A stretch of 64,000 nt of DNA from Roseateles toxinivorans (GTDB taxonomy: Bacteria > Pseudomonadota > Gammaproteobacteria > Burkholderiales > Burkholderiaceae_C). The DNA lies in the NCBI RefSeq assembly GCF_004362525.1, contig NZ_SNXS01000008.1, positions 62,001 to 126,000 on the forward strand, read 5' to 3'. The notes beneath the pieces are model-generated. The model was not told where the DNA came from. It worked only from the letters and a program-made list of their open reading frames with translations, and did no database searches. Within the stretch, counting starts at the first letter, position 1. Every line of letters begins with the position of its first letter. Position numbers and translations under genes: made by a program. Positions 36,081-43,977 of this stretch are shown here, piece after piece.

Positions 36081-36488
36081 ATGAGCCAGAGCACGATGTT
36101 TGACCAGCTGCTGCAAGCCGCCGCCGCGCAGCCCGAGCCGCAGCGACTGCTGTTCGTGTTCACCGCTGCAGAATTGCCCGACGATGCCACGCCGGCCCAG
36201 CGCGAACGCTTCGCCGCCGGCAGCGGCGGGGCGCTGGAGCCGCTGATGTGCGTGGACAAGGGCCTGGACGAGCTGAGCAGCTTCGAAGCCCTGGCCGCCG
36301 AGGCGCGCCGCGCCGGCCCGCCCTGGCAGGTGATGTTTGCCGCCGGCCTGCCCGGCAGCCGCGGCGAGCCCCCCAGCGCGGAGCAGGTCGAGCAGGCGCT
36401 GCAGACGCTGCTGGAGCGCGTGCGCAGCGGCCATCTGAGCGGCCTGCTCGCACTCGACGCCAGCGGCGCACCGCTGCAGTTCGCATAG
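36081..36488 (+). CDS. Conserved hypothetical protein in the nar block
   Basis: A 135-residue soluble acidic protein with the core PEPQRLLFVFTAAELPDDAT near residues 18-37 and LEPLMCVDKGLDEL near residue 57. Homologues in Burkholderiales are, as far as I recall, sometimes labelled ribonucleotide reductase subunit alpha; nothing in the sequence supports that function. It starts 24 bases after the preceding stop and is followed by the hemerythrin gene, so it is probably part of the same transcript. Confidence 0.75.
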   Translation: MSQSTMFDQLLQAAAAQPEPQRLLFVFTAAELPDDATPAQRERFAAGSGGALEPLMCVDKGLDELSSFEALAAEARRAGPPWQVMFAAGLPGSRGEPPSAEQVEQALQTLLERVRSGHLSGLLALDASGAPLQFA

Positions 36489-36525
36489 CGAACACTCATC
36501 CAAACGAGATTCCTGGGAGTCCAGC

Positions 36526-37107
36526 ATGAAACACAGCTCTTTGCGCATCATCCGCGACGAACACCAGGCCCTTGCCGCCATGCTGCGCTCCATCCTGCTG
36601 TTGCTGGAACAGCACCGCCGCCAGGGCTCGATGCCGGACTTCGCCGCGCTGCGCGCGATGCTGTTCTATGTGGACGAATTCCCCGAGAAGCAGCACCACC
36701 GCAAGGAAACCGAGCTGCTGTTCCCGAAACTGCGCGCACGCACGCCGCTGTCACGCGAGGTCCTTGATGAGCTGGACCACGACCACGCCTGCGGCGAGCG
36801 CAATATCCGCAATCTGCAGCATGCGTTGCTGGCCTTCGAGATGATGGGCGAAGCCAGGCGCGCCGCCTTCGAGCAGGCGGCCGAACGCTATGTGGCCTTC
36901 TACCTGAGCCATATGAGCAAGGAGGAGCAGGAGATACTGCCGCTGGCCGAGAAGGTGCTGACCGAGCAGGACTGGGCCGAGCTGGACGAGGCCTTCGCCG
37001 CCAACCGCGACCCACTCACCGGTCATCAGCCCGAGGCCGAGTACCGGGCCCTGTTCACCCGCATCGTCAACGCCGTGCCGGCGCCAATAGGCCTGAAATC
37101 GGACTGA
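36526..37107 (+). CDS. Hemerythrin HHE domain protein
   Basis: A 193-residue four-helix protein predicted to hold a di-iron centre that binds oxygen or nitric oxide. Candidate ligands are H13 (IRDEHQAL), H57/H58 and E61 (KQHHRKETE), H85 and H87 (LDHDHACGE), and H129 with E133/E134 (LSHMSKEEQE). Such proteins near nar genes are thought to act in NO or oxygen handling and iron-sulfur repair. It lies 37 bases downstream of the hypothetical gene in the same direction and ends the nar-associated set. Confidence 0.9.
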   Translation: MKHSSLRIIRDEHQALAAMLRSILLLLEQHRRQGSMPDFAALRAMLFYVDEFPEKQHHRKETELLFPKLRARTPLSREVLDELDHDHACGERNIRNLQHALLAFEMMGEARRAAFEQAAERYVAFYLSHMSKEEQEILPLAEKVLTEQDWAELDEAFAANRDPLTGHQPEAEYRALFTRIVNAVPAPIGLKSD

Positions 37108-37212
37108 AATCGGGCTGAAGGCAGGTCACCTGCGCAGTCCTTGATGCTGGCGGAGGCAGCCAAAGCTGCTACCCTTCGGTGCCCGTCCATTGGGATTTGC
37201 ACCGACGACCGC

Positions 37213-37947
37213 ATGAGTTCTGCCCCGCACATCGCCATCGTCGACGACGAGGTCGACATCACCACCCTGCTGGCCAATTACCTGCAAGGCCATGGCTACC
37301 GCATCACGCCGCTGCATTCCGGCCGTGCGTTGATGGAGCTGATGCCCACCGACGCCCCGGCCCTGGTGCTGCTGGACCTGGGCCTGCCCGGCGAGGATGG
37401 CTTCACCATTGCCCGCCAGCTGCGCGAGCATTGGCGCTGTGGCCTGGTCATCGTCACCGGCCGCGGCGACGCGGTCGACAAGGTGGTCGGCCTGGAGGTC
37501 GGCGCCGACGACTATGTGACCAAGCCCTTCGATCTGCGCGAGCTGCTGGCCCGCATCAAGGCGGTGCTGCGCCGCATCGCCCCGGCCGAGGCTTCGGCGC
37601 CCGCCTCCGCCCCGGCCCCCGGCACGCGCAACCGTCTGCTGTTCGCCGGCTGGCAGCTCGACCCGAGCGCGCGCCAGTTGCTGGACGCCCAGGGGCAGGA
37701 GGTGGCACTGACCAGCGGCGAGTTCGACCTGCTGTGCGCCTTTGCCCAGCACCCGGGCCGTGTGCTGTCGCGCGACTTCCTGCTCGAGCACACGCGGGGC
37801 CGCGAGGCCGCGCCGTTCGACCGCACGATAGACGTGCAGGTTGGCCGCCTGCGCAAGAAGCTGGAACCCGACGCCGAGCATCCGCAGCTGATCAAGTCGG
37901 TGCGGGCCGCGGGCTACATCCTGGTGCCGCCGGTCACCCAGGGCTGA
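37213..37947 (+). CDS. OmpR-family response regulator
   Basis: A 244-residue two-component regulator with a receiver (acidic pair at D11/D12, phospho-acceptor D55 in LVLLDLGLPG, Lys in VTKPFDL) and a C-terminal winged helix ending in the OmpR pattern RTIDVQVGRLRKKLE followed by RAAGYILV. An alanine/proline linker joins them. Start MSSAPHIAIVDDE at 37213 is preferred because the upstream in-frame part is unlike a receiver. Its stop shares one base with the ATG of the hybrid kinase, its probable partner. Signal and targets are unknown. Confidence 0.93.
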   Translation: MSSAPHIAIVDDEVDITTLLANYLQGHGYRITPLHSGRALMELMPTDAPALVLLDLGLPGEDGFTIARQLREHWRCGLVIVTGRGDAVDKVVGLEVGADDYVTKPFDLRELLARIKAVLRRIAPAEASAPASAPAPGTRNRLLFAGWQLDPSARQLLDAQGQEVALTSGEFDLLCAFAQHPGRVLSRDFLLEHTRGREAAPFDRTIDVQVGRLRKKLEPDAEHPQLIKSVRAAGYILVPPVTQG

Positions 37948-40034
37948 TGAGCATGCCCACCACACCCGACACGCCGCAACCCCAGCAAGGGATCAGCGGG
38001 ATCGACGAGCAGACCATCTTCCGCTCGCTGCACACGGCCTACCCCGATGCCCTGCTGGTCGTCGATGGCCGGGGCCAGGTCGTGCTGGCCAATCCGGCCG
38101 CCAGCGCGCTGCTGGGCTATAGCAATGCCGAGCTGTTGAGCCTCGGGGTCGATGCGCTGGTGCCGGATGCGGTGCGCTCGCGCCACGCCGCCTATCGCGA
38201 AACCTACGGCCACAACCCCAAGCCGCGCCCCATGGGCACGCAGATGGAGCTGGCGGCCAAGCGCAGTGACGGCAGCGAGGTGATGGTCGAGATCGCGCTG
38301 AGCCCGCTGCAGGACCATGGCCTGCCCTTCGTCGTCGCCTCGATCCGCGACATCGGCGCCTACCCCCGCGTCAAGCAGGCGCTGCAGCGCGCCCGGTACA
38401 GCGAGTTCCTGGCCAATCTGGGCCGGCTGGCGGTCGATTCGCGCGACCCTCAGGTGCTGCTGGACCAGGTGCCGGCGATGGCCGCCGAGGCCCTGCAGGC
38501 CGAGCTGGCGATGGTCTGGCTGCTGCAGCCCAACCGGCTGGAGTTTCGTGTCGCCAGCGGCCTGGGTCTGCTGGAGGGCGAAGCCATTGGCCAGCTGGTG
38601 CCCAACCGTCCCGACACCGCTCCCGGCTTTGTGCTGGCCCAAGGCCGGCCGGTGGTGGTGACCGACTACCGCCTGGAGTCGCGCTTTGCCGTGCCGCCAA
38701 GCTATCTGGCCGCCGAGCTTGTGCAGGGCATGGCGGTGCCGCTGTCGGACCGCGGACGCATCATCGGTGCACTGACGGTGCGCACCCGACGTGAGGCCCG
38801 CTTCGGCGACGACGAGCTGCGCTTCATGGAGTCGCTATCCAGCCTGCTGGCCACCAGCCTGCAGCGGGCCCAGTCCGAGGAGGCGCTGAACCATGCCCAG
38901 CGCCTGGAAAGCGTGGGCCAGCTGACTGGCGGCATAGCGCACGACTTCAACAATCTGCTGACGGTGATACAGGGCAATCTGCAGGTGCTGGAAGAGCTGC
39001 CCGCGCTGGCCGACGACAGCCAAGGCCAGCAGCTGGTGACCGCGGCGATGCGCGCCTCCAAGCGCGGCGCCGAGCTGACGGCCAAGCTCTTGGCCTTCTC
39101 GCGCCGTCAGGTGCTGCAGCCCACGGCGGTCGATGTGGCGGTGATGCTGCATTCGCTGGCCGATATGCTGCGTCGCACGCTGGACCAGCGCATACGCATC
39201 GAGGTCGACTGCGGTGACAGTCCGCCGGTGCTGGCCGACCCGGGACAGCTGGAGTCGGCGCTGCTGAACATCGCCATCAATGCCCGCGACGCCATGCCCG
39301 AAGGCGGCACCCTGCGTTTTCGCGCCCATGCCTGCACGGTCCTCCCGGCCGAGGCGCGGCGCGAACTCGACGACCCCAGCATGGCCCATGAGCGGCTGGT
39401 CGAGATTGCCATCTCCGACACCGGGGCCGGCATGCCCGAGGCCGTCAAGGAGCGGGCCTTCGAGCCCTTCTTCACCACCAAGGCAGCCGGTCGCGGCACA
39501 GGCCTGGGCCTGAGCACGGTCTATGGCTTCGTCAAGCAGTCCAAGGGCGTGATCACCATAGACAGCGCCCCGGGCGCCGGCACGACGGTGACGCTGCGCC
39601 TGCCGCGCCCCTGGGCGGCCGAGACCGCAACCGTCGAGACCGAGCTACCCTCGGATCTGAGCGTGCCGCCCGACCTGAAGGTGCTGCTGGTCGAGGACGA
39701 CGGCGAGGTGCGCAGTGTGGTGCGGCAGTTCCTAGACACATTGCAGTGCCAGACCACCGTCTGCACCAGCGCCGAGCAGGCCCTGCTGCTGCTGGGGCCC
39801 GAGGCCCGCTTCGACTTGCTGCTCACCGATGTGGCCCTGGGCGCCGGCATGCGCGGCACCGAGCTGGCGCAGCGGGCTCAGGCCCGCTTTCCGGACCTGG
39901 CCGTGCTGCTGATGTCGGGCTTCTCGGCCGAGCTGCTGGACGCCGACCGCGACTCGCCGCCCAGCTGGGAGCTGCTGCCCAAACCCTATACGCGCGAGCA
40001 GCTGGCACAGGCCATCGCCCGGCTCAAGGCGTGA
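37947..40034 (+). CDS. Hybrid sensor histidine kinase (PAS-GAF-HisKA-HATPase-receiver)
   Basis: A 695-residue soluble sensor kinase. Order of domains: PAS (about 23-135), GAF (about 155-310), HisKA with H332 in TGGIAHDFNNLL, HATPase with NAINARDAM-type N box and DTGAGMP plus GRGTGLGLST, then a receiver from about residue 576 with D628 in LLTDVALG. There is no membrane segment. The PAS domain resembles FixL-like sensors but lacks the proximal histidine, so haem binding is not supported. The ATG at 37947 overlaps the regulator stop by one base. The 3' end overlaps the convergent GGDEF-EAL gene by 11 bases. Confidence 0.9.
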   Translation: MSMPTTPDTPQPQQGISGIDEQTIFRSLHTAYPDALLVVDGRGQVVLANPAASALLGYSNAELLSLGVDALVPDAVRSRHAAYRETYGHNPKPRPMGTQMELAAKRSDGSEVMVEIALSPLQDHGLPFVVASIRDIGAYPRVKQALQRARYSEFLANLGRLAVDSRDPQVLLDQVPAMAAEALQAELAMVWLLQPNRLEFRVASGLGLLEGEAIGQLVPNRPDTAPGFVLAQGRPVVVTDYRLESRFAVPPSYLAAELVQGMAVPLSDRGRIIGALTVRTRREARFGDDELRFMESLSSLLATSLQRAQSEEALNHAQRLESVGQLTGGIAHDFNNLLTVIQGNLQVLEELPALADDSQGQQLVTAAMRASKRGAELTAKLLAFSRRQVLQPTAVDVAVMLHSLADMLRRTLDQRIRIEVDCGDSPPVLADPGQLESALLNIAINARDAMPEGGTLRFRAHACTVLPAEARRELDDPSMAHERLVEIAISDTGAGMPEAVKERAFEPFFTTKAAGRGTGLGLSTVYGFVKQSKGVITIDSAPGAGTTVTLRLPRPWAAETATVETELPSDLSVPPDLKVLLVEDDGEVRSVVRQFLDTLQCQTTVCTSAEQALLLLGPEARFDLLLTDVALGAGMRGTELAQRAQARFPDLAVLLMSGFSAELLDADRDSPPSWELLPKPYTREQLAQAIARLKA

Positions 40035-42375
40035 GCTGAGCCTCCATGGCCGGCTGCGCCTGAGCCGCCAGCCGCAGCTGCAGGGCCTCGGCGGTGTCGG
40101 GCCGGCCGAAGCGGTAGCCCTGCAACTCGTCGCAGCCCTGGCGCAGCAGGTAGTCGCTCTGCTCGGCCGTCTCCACCCCCTCGGCCACCACGCTCAGCCC
40201 CAGCCGATGGGCCAGCGCGATGATGGCGTCCACCAGCACCGGGGCCGGTTCGCCCTGGACGCCAACGCCGATGCCGCGCACGAAGGACTGGTCTATCTTC
40301 AGCGTGTCGATAGGGAAGCTGTGCAGATAGCCCAGGCTGGAATAGCCGGTGCCGAAATCGTCCAGTGACAGCTTCACGCCCAGAGCCTTGAGCTTGCCCA
40401 GCATGGCGGCGGTGATCTCGGGGCGCTCCATCAGCATGCTTTCGGTCAGCTCGATCTCGATGTGCTCGGCCGACACGCCGTGGCGAATCAGGGCATCGCC
40501 CAGCACCTGGTCGAGATCGCCGGCAGCGAACTGGCGAGCCGCCACATTGACGGCCACGCGCAGCACCGGCTGGCCGGCATCCATCCAGCGGCGGATCTGC
40601 CGGCAGGCCTCATCGATGACCCAGGCCCCAATGCCCAGAATCATGCTGGAGCGCTCGGCAATCGGGATGAACTGGCCCGGCGAGACCAGGCCGACCCCGC
40701 CACGCTGCCAGCGCAGCAGCGCCTCGGCGCCGACGATGCGGCCGCTCAGCGCCTCGACCTTGGGCTGGTAGTGCAGCCTGAATTCGTCGCGCTCCAGCGC
40801 CCGGCTCAGCGCTGCCTCCAGCTCCAGCTTGGCCTGGGCCTCGGCATTCAGGTCGCTGGTGTAGAAGCAGAAGCGGTTGCGACCCTGGTCCTTGGCGCGG
40901 TACATCGCGGCATCGGCATCGCGCAGCATCTCCACCGCATTGCTGCAGCCGTCGTCCGGGAAGACGCTGATGCCTATGCTGGCGGTCAGATAGGCATCGC
41001 CGCCGCCGGGCAGGGGCACGGGCTCGGCCACCGCGGCCAGCAGATCGCGGGCGAGCCCCGCCACCTCGGCCGGCCCGCCGGGCAGCTCGACGACGACCAG
41101 GAACTCGTCACCGCCGAGGCGGCCCAGCAGGTCCTCCTCACGCAGCCGGGCGCGCAGGCGGCGCGAGATGCAGACCAGCAACTCGTCGCCGACGGGATGG
41201 CCGCGGCTGTCGTTGACGGTCTTGAAGCCATCGAGGTCGATGTAGAGCACCGCCGCCTTGGTGTGGTGGCGGGCGGCCCGCGCCAGCGTCTGCTCGAGCC
41301 GGGTGTGCAGCAGGCTGCGGTTGGGCAGGCCGGTGAGCGGATCGTAATGGGCCAGGTGATCGAGCTGGGCCTCGCTGTGCTTGACGCGGGTGATGTCGGT
41401 GAACACGCCGACATAGTGGGTCAGCTTGCCCGAGGTGTCGCCGACCGCGCTGACGGTCAGCCACTCGGGATAGATGTCGCCGCCCTTGCGCCGGTTCCAG
41501 ATCTCGCCCTGCCAGTGGCCATGGACGCGCAGCGCGCGCCACATGGTTTCGTAGAAGCCGTCGTCATGCATGCCCGACTGCAGCATCTTGGCCGTCCGGC
41601 CCAGCGCGTCGGCTTCGGTGTAGCCGGTGATCTCGGTGAAGGCGCGGTTGATGGCCTGGATGCGCCCATGGTCGTCGGCAATCATCACGCCGTCGCGGGT
41701 GTTCTCGAAGGCCATCGCCCATTGCCGGTGCACGTCCTCGATGCGCTTGCGCTCGGTGATGTCGCGGCTGACGCCGAACAGGCCGATGATGCTGCCGTCG
41801 GGCCCGTGCAGCGGCCCCTTGCTGGCGAGATAGACGCGCAGGCCGTCCACCGTCGTCAGCTGCTCCTCGCGCTGCATCAGCTGGCCGCTGCGCAGCACCT
41901 CGGCATCGGCCTGGGTCAGCATCTCGGCCTCGTGCAGCGGGAACACGCTGTCGTCGCCATGGCCCAGCACGATGGACTCGGCCTGGCCCAGCAGACGGCA
42001 GGTCTCGCGGTTGGCGAACACATAGCGGCCCTGCAGATCCTTGGCAAAGATCGCATCGGGCGAGCCATTGGCGATGGCGTCCAGCAGCTGCAGCACGTGC
42101 AGCTTCTCGTCCTGCTCGATGCGCTGGCGCTCGGCAACCGCGCGCTCGCGGCGCTGCGCCAGCACGAACAGCAGGGCGCTGGTGGCCAGCACGAAGGCCA
42201 CGCCCTTGCCCTGGCCCAGCTGGGCGAAGATCTGCAGATTGGGCGCCATGGCCAGCAGCCAGTCGTCCGAGAAATAGATCCAGACCACGCCGAACAGGGC
42301 ATAGCCGATGGCCAGCAGGCCCGCGGGGGTATGGCTGGGCGCGGCCGCCGCCGCGCGACGGGTCGGAGAAGTCAT
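40024..42375 (-). CDS. Bifunctional-type PAS-PAS-GGDEF-EAL c-di-GMP enzyme
   Basis: A 783-residue membrane protein with two N-terminal helices (about residues 18-37 and 55-70), two PAS modules (about 90-215 and 215-345), a GGDEF domain with intact GGDEF motif and an I-site REED five residues before it, and a full EAL domain with EALLRW, NVAARQF, ITES-like ELTESML, DDFGTGYSSL and EGVET. Both cyclase and phosphodiesterase sites look intact, so its net activity must be set by its sensors. It sits between the hybrid kinase and the Fnr-type regulator; the neighbourhood hints at redox input. Confidence 0.92.
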   Translation of the reverse strand: MTSPTRRAAAAAPSHTPAGLLAIGYALFGVVWIYFSDDWLLAMAPNLQIFAQLGQGKGVAFVLATSALLFVLAQRRERAVAERQRIEQDEKLHVLQLLDAIANGSPDAIFAKDLQGRYVFANRETCRLLGQAESIVLGHGDDSVFPLHEAEMLTQADAEVLRSGQLMQREEQLTTVDGLRVYLASKGPLHGPDGSIIGLFGVSRDITERKRIEDVHRQWAMAFENTRDGVMIADDHGRIQAINRAFTEITGYTEADALGRTAKMLQSGMHDDGFYETMWRALRVHGHWQGEIWNRRKGGDIYPEWLTVSAVGDTSGKLTHYVGVFTDITRVKHSEAQLDHLAHYDPLTGLPNRSLLHTRLEQTLARAARHHTKAAVLYIDLDGFKTVNDSRGHPVGDELLVCISRRLRARLREEDLLGRLGGDEFLVVVELPGGPAEVAGLARDLLAAVAEPVPLPGGGDAYLTASIGISVFPDDGCSNAVEMLRDADAAMYRAKDQGRNRFCFYTSDLNAEAQAKLELEAALSRALERDEFRLHYQPKVEALSGRIVGAEALLRWQRGGVGLVSPGQFIPIAERSSMILGIGAWVIDEACRQIRRWMDAGQPVLRVAVNVAARQFAAGDLDQVLGDALIRHGVSAEHIEIELTESMLMERPEITAAMLGKLKALGVKLSLDDFGTGYSSLGYLHSFPIDTLKIDQSFVRGIGVGVQGEPAPVLVDAIIALAHRLGLSVVAEGVETAEQSDYLLRQGCDELQGYRFGRPDTAEALQLRLAAQAQPAMEAQLTP

Positions 42376-42417
42376 TGTCGATGCGCCGGGGTACTGCGGG
42401 CAGCGCCTGTGGCCGGC

Positions 42418-43248
42418 TTACTGCAGCACGGGGCTGGCCGGTGCCAGGCAGTGCTGGATGAACTCGCTCAAGGCATCGACGTCGGGGATCTGCACATCGC
42501 GCCGGCCCTTCTCGGCGAACACGATCACGCCGGCACGGGCCAGCTTGGACAGCGAGCGGCTGACCGTCTCCAGGGTCATGCCCAGGTAGTTGCCGATCTC
42601 GGCACGGGTCATGCGCAGCGTGATCTGGTCGGAGCGCAGGCCGCGGCGGGCCAGCGACTCGGCCCAGTAACGCAGGAAATCGGCCACGCGGGCATCGGCC
42701 GGCAGGGTGCAGACCGACATCAGCGAGTCGCGGTCCCGGGCGATCTCGCGGCTCATCGCCTCGTGCAGGGCCGTCATCAGCGCGGGCTGGGCGGCGCAGG
42801 CGGCAAACAGCGCGTCATAACGTATCACCAGCACCTCGCCGGTGTCCATGGCCACGGCGTCGCAGGCATAGCGGCCGTTGGCGATGCCATCGAAGCCCAG
42901 CCAGTCGCCGCGGAACTTCAGGCCCACGACCTGCTCGCGGCCATCGGCCGACAGATTGACCAGCTTGAAGAAGCCCGAGGTCATCACGTACAGATGGCCG
43001 AAGGACTCGCCGCCCTGGTAGACCAGATCACCGGCGTGGACGACGCGGCGCTGCGGGGCCAGCTTCTCGATCAGCAGCTTCAGGGTCTCGGCCACATGCT
43101 GGCTGGCACGCTGGTTGGCCGCCGCATCGGACTTGAGCACCGGCAGCGCCGGTGCGCGCAGAAGCGTGCGGGCCGGGCCCTGGGTCGAGGTGGCCAGCGT
43201 GCTGGCCAGGGTGACATGGGCGGCGGTGGCGATCTGGGTGCTGAGCAT
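42418..43248 (-). CDS. Fnr-type Crp-family transcriptional regulator without the N-terminal cysteine cluster
   Basis: A 276-residue regulator with a cyclic-nucleotide-type barrel (residues about 70-185) and a helix-turn-helix TRAEIGNYLGMTLETVSRSLSKL whose E-x-x-S-R residues match FNR DNA specificity. The first 55 residues are Ala/Thr-rich and contain no cysteine, so the iron-sulfur sensing of classical FNR is absent. Start MLSTQIAT at 43248 is preceded by GGGAGA; an upstream in-frame extension is rejected because it covers the palindromic box and lacks similarity. It diverges from the carbamoyltransferase-like gene; the box at 43396-43409 lies between them. Confidence 0.85.
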   Translation of the reverse strand: MLSTQIATAAHVTLASTLATSTQGPARTLLRAPALPVLKSDAAANQRASQHVAETLKLLIEKLAPQRRVVHAGDLVYQGGESFGHLYVMTSGFFKLVNLSADGREQVVGLKFRGDWLGFDGIANGRYACDAVAMDTGEVLVIRYDALFAACAAQPALMTALHEAMSREIARDRDSLMSVCTLPADARVADFLRYWAESLARRGLRSDQITLRMTRAEIGNYLGMTLETVSRSLSKLARAGVIVFAEKGRRDVQIPDVDALSEFIQHCLAPASPVLQ

Positions 43249-43395
43249 GGTGTTCTCCCGTGGGGCTGGATGCGATTCGATGTTTTGCATCCTAGGCAGC
43301 GCCCGGCAACAGATGACGACGCTGCGCATCACTCGGTAACAGTGAATGAATGGTTTGTGTCCGCTTGGTATCAGCACAGGCTGGCTGGGCCTGGC

Positions 43396-43409
43396 TTGAC
43401 CCACGTCAA
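43396..43409. promoter_or_regulatory. Perfect FNR/Dnr-type palindrome TTGAC-N4-GTCAA
   Basis: TTGACCCACGTCAA has perfectly symmetrical half sites and nearly equals the box at 16369-16382. It lies 34 bases before the ATG of the carbamoyltransferase-like gene and about 150 bases before the Fnr-type regulator, so it could serve both. Confidence 0.65.
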
Positions 43410-43443
43410 AGTCGGCCGCCAAGGCATAGCTAGTCTGCGAACC

Positions 43444-43977
43444 ATGCACAAAGCTACCCCGCGTGCCCGGCTCCTCTGCAACACCGTGAACCCACCCCGT
43501 CTCGCCAGTGCCGTTGTCATGTCGCTACAAGACCCCTCTGCCCCGCGCGCCCATGCCCGCCAGCTGCTGCAAGCCGCCCAGGCCGGAAGCCTGCAGCCGC
43601 TGCTGCGCGGCAAGAAGCTGGGCCTGGTGTGCGCAGCCGAGGACGGCGAGGCAGCCCTGCTGTTCCGCCGCGCCGCCGAGGCGCTGGGCGCCCATGTGGC
43701 CCGCCTGCCGGTGAGCCTGTCGGCGCATAGCAGCGCCCAGGAGGTTCAGCACACCGCACGCATGCTGGGCCGCCTGTACGACGCGATCGAATGCCAGGAC
43801 ATGGACAGCGCCCTGGTCGCACGGGTGCGCCAGGAGGCCGGCGTGCCGGTCTTCGACGCCATCGCCGCGCCGGCCCACCCATCGGCCCGCTGGGCCACCG
43901 AGCTGGACGGTCCGGGCTCCAGCGATGACAAGCGGCTCAGCCTGCTGCAGGCCCTGCTGCTCAGCGAGCTGGCTTGA
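43444..43977 (+). CDS. Stand-alone ornithine carbamoyltransferase N-terminal-domain-like protein
   Basis: A 177-residue protein whose middle (residues about 50-150) follows the carbamoyl-phosphate-binding domain of ornithine carbamoyltransferase: LLRGKKLGLV, the segment AFEVAA-like LLFRRAAEALGAHVARL, VQHTARMLGRLYDAIE and AGVPVFDAI with HPSARW. The catalytic STRTR loop is replaced by AEDGEAALL and HPTQ by HPSA, and the whole ornithine-binding domain is missing. It is therefore not an active transcarbamoylase and may be a binding or regulatory protein. The FNR-type box sits 34 bases upstream. Start may be 43444 or the later ATG at 43519. It overlaps the next convergent gene by 17 bases. Confidence 0.7.
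   Translation: MHKATPRARLLCNTVNPPRLASAVVMSLQDPSAPRAHARQLLQAAQAGSLQPLLRGKKLGLVCAAEDGEAALLFRRAAEALGAHVARLPVSLSAHSSAQEVQHTARMLGRLYDAIECQDMDSALVARVRQEAGVPVFDAIAAPAHPSARWATELDGPGSSDDKRLSLLQALLLSELA

Noticed and set aside
36081-36488. Ribonucleotide reductase subunit alpha
   Set aside because: The protein is 135 residues without any nucleotide reductase motif; the name is probably a propagated label.
37947-40034. Haem-PAS (FixL-like) oxygen sensing by the hybrid kinase
   Set aside because: The PAS domain lacks the proximal histidine in the expected segment.
42418-43248. Classical iron-sulfur FNR
   Set aside because: No cysteine cluster in the N-terminal region, even if the upstream in-frame extension is considered as written.
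40462-43977. A 1171-codon plus-strand frame across the GGDEF-EAL and fnr genes
   Set aside because: It is the complement of two clear minus-strand genes; only its last 178 codons (from 43444) look like real protein and were kept.
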